This document shows, one piece after another, positions 6,777 through 10,688 of a stretch of 10,688 nucleotides of DNA. Numbering within the stretch: position 1 is the stretch's first letter; every line of letters begins with the position of its first letter. The position numbers and the translations under genes were made by a program. The notes beneath the pieces were generated by a model. It was given only the letters and a program-made list of their open reading frames with translations, was not told the origin of the DNA and did no database searches. The stretch spans positions 1 to 10,688 of the forward strand of contig JAJYGK010000138.1 of assembly GCA_021790715.1 (NCBI GenBank), read 5' to 3'. The DNA comes from Chloroflexota bacterium (GTDB taxonomy: Bacteria > Chloroflexota > Limnocylindria > Limnocylindrales > CSP1-4).

Positions 6777-7208
6777 CTATCCCTCGAGATCGGCCGCGAC
6801 CCGCCCGGGCCGCAGCACGAACGTGACCCGTTCCTCCGTCTCGAACTGCCGGACCTGCCGCTCGGCGGCGTCCGGATCGTCGGCGTGGTAGCGGCGGGCC
6901 ATCGCGGCGATGTCCGCGTGCGCCCGCCCCGGGTCGCGGTCCACCTCGACGACGCCGCGAACCGACACCCAGCGGTATCCGTCCACGACCAGCACGCTGG
7001 CACGGGGATCCCGCAGCAGGTTCGTCGGCCAGCGGCGCCCGACCTTCGAGTTCAGCACGATGGCGCCGTCGCGGACGAGGTACCAGGCAGCGGCCTGGTG
7101 CGGCGACCCGTCCGGGTTGACCGACGCGACGGTCGCGAACCTGCCGGGCGCGTCGAGGAACGAGCTGACGGCGGCAGAGAGGGCTTCGTCGGCGGTGTGT
7201 TCGGTCAT
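6777..7208 (-). CDS. PPOX-class F420-dependent (or flavin) oxidoreductase
   Basis: The product is a small split-barrel protein of the pyridoxamine 5'-phosphate oxidase-like family (143 residues, a typical length). The order FLDAPGRFATVASVNPDGSP (17-36), WYLVRDGAIVLNS (42-54), VGRRWPTNLLRDPRASVLVVD (56-76) and VRGVVEVDRDP (83-93) matches the TIGR03618/Rv1155-like F420-binding group. The basic GRR and LLRDPR stretch is where such proteins hold the cofactor phosphate. The ATG at 7208 is chosen for AGGAG at 7218-7214 (5-nt spacer); the frame stays open upstream, but that part runs through a strong hairpin. It is first in the F420 island, 44 bp before cofD. FMN, biliverdin or heme-related roles occur in relatives, so the cofactor is inferred from fold and neighbours. 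Confidence 0.85.
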   Translation of the reverse strand: MTEHTADEALSAAVSSFLDAPGRFATVASVNPDGSPHQAAAWYLVRDGAIVLNSKVGRRWPTNLLRDPRASVLVVDGYRWVSVRGVVEVDRDPGRAHADIAAMARRYHADDPDAAERQVRQFETEERVTFVLRPGRVAADLEG

Positions 7209-7299
7209 GCGCACTCCTGTTGGTCGCGGGGCGGCCGCGCGCCGTGACCGGGGCCCGGCGGACACGGGGCACCGGCCACGGCAGGCCGCACTCGTCTCG

Positions 7300-7329
7300 G
7301 TGGCCGGCCGCAGCGTGGCGGCCGGCCAC
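7300..7329 (-). terminator. Strong GC hairpin after the ABC importer genes
   Basis: GTGGCCGGCCGC (7300-7311) and GCGGCCGGCCAC (7318-7329) pair perfectly over 12 bp with a 6-nt loop. The hairpin begins 12 nt past the substrate-binding protein stop. There is no T tract, as is common in GC-rich genomes. It most likely ends or protects the importer transcript, separating it from the F420 genes. The symmetry is certain; the terminator role is inferred. Confidence 0.6.
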
Positions 7330-7341
7330 ATGGGGCGCCGG

Positions 7342-8433
7342 TCAGGGCGCCGGCTTCGCCAGGTCGCTGATGTTGACCAGGTGGTACTTGTCGGCGGTCG
7401 CCTTCGTCACCACGAACCCGTTCTCGTCGGTCGCGGGCGCGTAGTTCAGGACCGTCTCGCCCTTCGGCGTGAGGTACGTCTGGAGGATCTTCGCGGTCAC
7501 GGCCGGGTCGCCGGTGGCCTTGCCGGCTCCCTTGTCGAGGTACTCGGTGAGCGATGCGAGGTACTCCGGGGACAGGTCGATCTGCCCGGCCTGCATCGCA
7601 GGCTGGATGACCTCGCGGCTGGCCAGCCCGAACTTGCGGGTCACGCTGTACCCGTTCGCCTGCAGCTCCTGCGCGTAGATCTCGGCGAGGAGCTCGTTCT
7701 CCGGGAAGTTGACGGCCCCGACCACGATGGTGCCCTTGCCGGATCCGCCCGTCGGCACGAACCCGTTCTGCTGCAGCCAGTTCCTGGCGACGGTGGCGGG
7801 GTCGGTCTTGTCCACGACCACCTGCTTGTTGAGCGCGACCAGCTGCTGCTGCGTCAGCTTTGACGAGATCCGGTTGAGCAGCGTCGCGATGTCGGGGTGC
7901 GCCTGGAGGACGGCGGTCCGGATCACCGGCGCGATGTTGTCGGAGGCCTCGAGGTGCCGGTCGTCGTTCAGCAGCACGAACCCGTCGACCTGGATGCTCG
8001 GGTCGGACGTGAACAGCTCGCCGATCTGGATCTTGCCGGTCTCGAGCGCGGCGACGGTGAGCGGACCGCCCGCGTCGAGGGGCACGAACGTCTTGAACGT
8101 CAGGCCGTAGACCTTGCGCAGCCCGATGAGGCAGTACGGCCGCTGGGGGCACTCGGGCGGCCCCCCGAAGGCCAGCTGCCTGGCGATCGCGTTCGCCGGC
8201 GCGGCCGGCGCCTCGGACGCGGACAGGGCGCTCGAGGCGCCCGGCGACGCCGCCGACGGCGCGGATGCGGCCGGTGCCGACGCGGCGGACGACGGTGCCG
8301 CCGAGGCGGCCTGGCTCGATGGTGCGACCGACGGCGTGCCGGATGCTGCCGGCGTGGCGCTCCCACCCGTCCCGCAGGCGCCCATCAGCACCAGCGCGGA
8401 CGCCCCGAGAGCGAGCATGCGGTAGAGCCGCAC
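7342..8433 (-). CDS. OpuC-type substrate-binding lipoprotein with halves swapped
   Basis: This is the extracellular binding protein of a glycine betaine/choline-type importer (363 residues). Residues 1-19 are a signal peptide ending in LMGA before C20, the likely lipidated cysteine. Residues 21 to about 84 are an Ala/Ser/Pro-rich tether. In the usual OpuCC/OsmF order, the lobe beginning TIVVGAVNFPE comes first and the lobe with FGGPPECPQRPYC comes second. Here the order is reversed. Residues 86-226 (QLAFGGPPEC to NWLQQNGF) match the normal C-terminal half. A short linker, TGGSGKG, covers 228-234. Residues 235-363 (TIVVGAVNFPE to ISDLAKPAP) match the normal N-terminal half. Both halves look complete and total about 270 residues, the size of one ordinary domain. 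C95 and C101 may form a disulfide. The GTG start at 8433 has AAAGGGGG at 8448-8441 (7-nt spacer). Ligand is uncertain: betaine, choline, carnitine or ergothioneine-like. Confidence 0.9.
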   Translation of the reverse strand: MRLYRMLALGASALVLMGACGTGGSATPAASGTPSVAPSSQAASAAPSSAASAPAASAPSAASPGASSALSASEAPAAPANAIARQLAFGGPPECPQRPYCLIGLRKVYGLTFKTFVPLDAGGPLTVAALETGKIQIGELFTSDPSIQVDGFVLLNDDRHLEASDNIAPVIRTAVLQAHPDIATLLNRISSKLTQQQLVALNKQVVVDKTDPATVARNWLQQNGFVPTGGSGKGTIVVGAVNFPENELLAEIYAQELQANGYSVTRKFGLASREVIQPAMQAGQIDLSPEYLASLTEYLDKGAGKATGDPAVTAKILQTYLTPKGETVLNYAPATDENGFVVTKATADKYHLVNISDLAKPAP

Positions 8434-8461
8434 TGGGTATCCCCCTTTCCTGCGTGGCTCG

Positions 8462-8480
8462 GCCGGGCGCGCTGCCCGGC
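8462..8480 (-). other. Intergenic hairpin between permease and binding-protein genes
   Basis: GCCGGGC (8462-8468) and GCCCGGC (8474-8480) form a perfect 7-bp stem with a 5-nt loop in the 54-bp gap before the binding-protein gene. The other junctions in this transporter are only 3 nt. A processing or stabilising hairpin here would let the binding protein be made in excess over the permeases, as is common in ABC importer operons. The structure is seen; the role is inferred. Confidence 0.5.
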
Positions 8481-8487
8481 GGCGGCA

Positions 8488-9219
8488 TCATACGCCCGGG
8501 TCGACGGCCCCCCGGACGACCGGAGCCTCGCGGGCGCGCACCGGCCCCCGGCCCCCGCGCGGCTCCGTGGCGCGCGCGACGACGCCGAAGCCCGCGTCGG
8601 TGGCGATGGCGAGCAGTGCGACGAGGACGGCCCCGGCGACCATGCGCCCGGGCTCCTGCCGCGCGAACCCGTCGTAGATGTAGCGCCCCAGCCCGCCGCC
8701 CCCGGCCACCGCGCCCAGGGTGTACGTCGCGACGACCTGCACCGCCGCGAGCCGGACGCCGGTCAGGAGCACCGGCATGGCGAGCGGCAGCTCCACCCGG
8801 AGCAGCACCTGGCGGCCGTTCATCCCCATCCCGCGGGCGGCCTCGACGAGGTGCCGGTCGACCTCGCGCATCCCGGCATGGGCGTTCGTGATCATGGGCG
8901 GGACCGCCAGCAGCACCATCGCACCGATGATCGGCCAGGTGCTGAAGTCGAGCGAGAGGTCGACGGCGATCGGGATCAGCATCAGCAGCAGGGCGAAGGA
9001 CGGCAGGGCGCGGCCGAGGTTGGCCACGCTGCTGACGAGGAACGCTCCGCGGCCGGTGTGGCCCACGGCCAGCCCGATCGGGAGTGCCACGAGCGCGGCC
9101 ACGAGGACGGAGAGCGCCGACGCCTCCACGTGCTCGATCACGCGGATCGGGATGCCGTCGGTGCCGCTCCAGTGGGCGGGATCGGCGAAGAACGCGACGA
9201 CCTCGTTCAGGAGCGTCAC
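8488..9219 (-). CDS. OpuC/OsmU-type ABC importer permease (second)
   Basis: This is a membrane-spanning subunit of the importer, 243 residues with several hydrophobic segments: around 33-53, 59-86, 96-114, 147-172 and 193-217. The cytoplasmic EAA-type loop that docks on the ATPase is VEAARGMGMNGRQVLLRVE at 125-143, followed by LPLAMPVLLTGVRLA. GAVAGGGGLGRYIYDGF at 169-185 is typical of the glycine betaine/choline permease family. The C-terminal tail (about 219-243) is polar and Arg-rich. The GTG start at 9219-9217 comes 3 nt after the stop of the first permease, implying coupled translation; the ribosome site is weak. It forms a heterodimeric channel with the neighbouring permease, which is a diverged homologue, so a duplication origin is likely. 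Confidence 0.92.
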   Translation of the reverse strand: MTLLNEVVAFFADPAHWSGTDGIPIRVIEHVEASALSVLVAALVALPIGLAVGHTGRGAFLVSSVANLGRALPSFALLLMLIPIAVDLSLDFSTWPIIGAMVLLAVPPMITNAHAGMREVDRHLVEAARGMGMNGRQVLLRVELPLAMPVLLTGVRLAAVQVVATYTLGAVAGGGGLGRYIYDGFARQEPGRMVAGAVLVALLAIATDAGFGVVARATEPRGGRGPVRAREAPVVRGAVDPGV

Positions 9220-9222
9220 CGG

Positions 9223-9882
9223 TCAGGCCCGCCCCACGCGCCGCGTCCAGGGCGTGAGCAGCCGCTGGACGAGCAGCAGCATCGCGTCGGCGATCACGGC
9301 GAGCGCGACCGAGAGCAGCGCTCCCACGTAGATCTGCGTCGGGAAGAGGCTGATGAAGCCGGACAGCATGAGCTGCCCGAGCCCGCCCTGCCCGATCAGC
9401 GCGGTGACCGTGACCAGGCCGATCGTCGTGACGGTGGCGATCCGGATGCCGGCCATGATGACCGGCAGCGCGATCGGCAGCTCGACGCGGAGCAGGCGCT
9501 GCGGGCGCGTCAGGCCCATCGCGTCGGCCGCCTCGAGCACGTCGGCGGGGACGCCGGCCAGGCCGGCCAGGATGTTGCGGATCAGGATCAGGAGCGTGTA
9601 CCCGACCAGGCCGATCTCGGAGGTCGTCGTGGAGAGCCCGGTGACGGGGATCAGCAGCACGAACAGCGCGAGGCTGGGGATCGTGTAGATCACGCCGGCG
9701 ACCCAGGTGATGGGCGCCTGGGCGCGGCGGTAGCGGTGCGCGAAGAGGGCCAGCGCGAACGAGATCGCGAGGCCGACCGCCATCGCGATGACGGTCAGCT
9801 CCACGTGCTGCCCCAGCGCGGCCCCGATCTCGCCGATGTGCCCCGTGACCCAGCTCCAGCGGATCAGCGGCTCGTTCGGCAC
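9223..9882 (-). CDS. OpuC/OsmU-type ABC importer permease (first)
   Basis: This is an inner-membrane channel subunit of 219 residues, a usual length. Hydrophobic segments lie near 28-48, 59-80, 88-108, 138-165 and 183-208. The ATPase-contact EAA loop is EAADAMGLTRPQRLLRVELP at 117-136, followed by IALPVIMAGIRIATVTTIG. LIGQGGLGQLMLSGF at 162-176 matches the glycine betaine/choline permease pattern. The GTG start (9882-9880) lies 3 nt after the ATPase stop; a GGGAG about 8 nt upstream sits inside the end of the ATPase gene. Tight spacing on both sides shows a single operon. Confidence 0.93.
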   Translation of the reverse strand: MPNEPLIRWSWVTGHIGEIGAALGQHVELTVIAMAVGLAISFALALFAHRYRRAQAPITWVAGVIYTIPSLALFVLLIPVTGLSTTTSEIGLVGYTLLILIRNILAGLAGVPADVLEAADAMGLTRPQRLLRVELPIALPVIMAGIRIATVTTIGLVTVTALIGQGGLGQLMLSGFISLFPTQIYVGALLSVALAVIADAMLLLVQRLLTPWTRRVGRA

Positions 9883-9885
9883 TCC

Positions 9886-10688
9886 TCAGGCTCCCGGGCC
9901 CGCAGGGCCGGAGCCGGCGTCGGCGGCGCGAACCGCGGCGCCGACGGTGCCGGCCGGATCGGCGGGGGGCGCCGCGTGCGCCGGTCCGGCGTCGCGCGCC
10001 GGCATGGCGCCGTCCGACGTCTCGTCCTGCAGGCGGGCCATGATCGCGTCGATCGTCGCGAGGCCCTGCGCCCGGCCGGCGTCGTCCACGACGATGCCGG
10101 ATCGCACCGCCGCGTCGAGGAGGATCGAGAGCGCGTCCCGGAGCGTCGTCTCCGGCTGCAGCAGCGGCGAGAGGCGGGTCACGCGACCGGTGTCGAGCGG
10201 GACGGAATCGGCCTGGCCGGCGGTGTCGGCCCATCCGACGGGCAGCCGGCCGTCGTCGACGAGCAGGACCCAGCGGGGCAGCCGCCCGCCCTCGCGTCGC
10301 CGCACGTCCGCGGCCGTGTCGCCCGCGCTCGCCAGCGGGGCCGGGGCCAGGGGCAGATCGCGGACGCGCCGCAGCGTGAGGCGCTTGAGCGCCCGGTCGG
10401 CGCCCACGAACCGCGCCACGAAGTCGGAGGCCGGGTGGGCCAGCAGCTCGGCCGGCGGCGCGAACTGCGCGAGCGTCCCGCCCTCCCGCATGACGGCGAC
10501 CAGGTCGCCCATCTTGATCGCCTCGTCGATGTCGTGGGTGACGAACAGGATCGTCTTGCCCAGCTCGCGCTGGAGACGCAGCAGCTCGTCCTGGAGGCGG
10601 GCGCGGACGATGGGATCGACCGCCGCGAACGGCTCGTCCATCAGCAGGAGGGGCGGGTCCGCGGCCAGGGCCCGGGCGACGCCGACCC
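9886..10688 (-). CDS. OpuC/OsmU-type ABC importer ATPase with CBS tail (5' end missing)
   Basis: The window holds the last 266 residues; the Walker A region and LSGGQ signature lie beyond the right edge. The visible part opens with VGVARALAADPPLLL, the helix after the signature. Then come Walker B LLLMDEP (visible residues 13-19), the D-loop AAVD and the switch His in FVTHDIDEA. Past the nucleotide-binding domain, RWVLLVDDGRLPVGW and the segment from about TTLRDALSILLDAAVRSGIVVDDAGR onward look like a CBS pair. Such pairs sense ionic strength or nucleotides in OpuA/OpuC-type ATPases. The final 35-40 residues are an Ala/Pro/Gly-rich tail. It powers uptake with the two permeases that follow at 3-nt spacing. 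I name no symbol because OpuCA, OsmV and ProV relatives cannot be separated on this fragment. Confidence 0.93.
   Translation of the reverse strand, partial: VGVARALAADPPLLLMDEPFAAVDPIVRARLQDELLRLQRELGKTILFVTHDIDEAIKMGDLVAVMREGGTLAQFAPPAELLAHPASDFVARFVGADRALKRLTLRRVRDLPLAPAPLASAGDTAADVRRREGGRLPRWVLLVDDGRLPVGWADTAGQADSVPLDTGRVTRLSPLLQPETTLRDALSILLDAAVRSGIVVDDAGRAQGLATIDAIMARLQDETSDGAMPARDAGPAHAAPPADPAGTVGAAVRAADAGSGPAGPGA

Noticed and set aside
66..6891. A series of long plus-strand open frames (for example 66-1121, 988-2484, 2079-3239, 3211-5010, 5413-6891).
   Set aside because: Each lies opposite a well-recognised minus-strand gene, has Arg/Pro/Ala-rich sequence without family motifs, and is expected by chance where stop codons are rare at this GC content.
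7209..7331. A longer N-terminus for the PPOX protein starting at 7331.
   Set aside because: It would be translated from inside the 12-bp hairpin, has no family similarity, and the ATG at 7208 has a good AGGAG site.
7342..8433. The binding-protein gene as a pseudogene or a fusion of two broken genes.
   Set aside because: The frame is continuous, with signal peptide, tether, a flexible linker at the join and both halves full length, which fits a functional permuted protein better.
7205..10234. A roughly 1,000-residue minus-strand open frame.
   Set aside because: It runs out of frame across the two permeases and the binding protein, all of which have clear motifs in other frames; its translation is low-complexity Arg/Gly/Pro.

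Overview
The window is about 10.7 kb of very GC-rich bacterial DNA. Twelve protein genes all lie on the minus strand, so transcription runs from the right edge to the left edge. G/C in third codon positions is very strong and GTG starts are frequent. Three coenzyme F420 biosynthesis genes and three likely F420-dependent oxidoreductases point to an F420-producing bacterium. The Ala/Ser/Pro-rich lipoprotein linker suggests an uncultured Chloroflexota (Limnocylindria-like) lineage. An actinobacterium is the main alternative; the taxonomy is inference only.

Layout in transcription order (right to left). (1) 10688-7342: an OpuC/OsmU-type ABC importer, with an ATPase (5' end cut by the window edge), two permeases and a lipoprotein substrate-binding protein. 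The module ends in a 12-bp GC hairpin at 7300-7329. (2) 7208-2064: a coenzyme F420 island, consisting of a PPOX-fold flavin/F420 enzyme, cofD, a luciferase-like (LLM) oxidoreductase, cofC and cofE (overlapping by 4 bp), and a second LLM oxidoreductase of the Rv1855c type. (3) 1974-96: ribulose-phosphate 3-epimerase, then thioredoxin reductase. No RNA genes, insertion sequences or CRISPR arrays were seen. Stretches without genes are all shorter than 170 bp.

How the genes fit together: CofC makes an activated phospho-acid, CofD joins it to the deazaflavin FO, and CofE adds glutamates. The PPOX and LLM proteins are plausible users of the product. FO synthase (CofG/CofH or FbiC) is not in the window. 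The importer probably takes up a quaternary-ammonium or similar compatible solute.

Most notable observations: the substrate-binding protein has its two halves in swapped order, apparently a circular permutation. The epimerase has Gln in place of both metal-binding His residues. A palindrome resembling CsoR/RcnR/CstR-family operators overlaps a possible -10 element in front of trxB. A 24-bp tandem repeat lies between an LLM gene and cofC.
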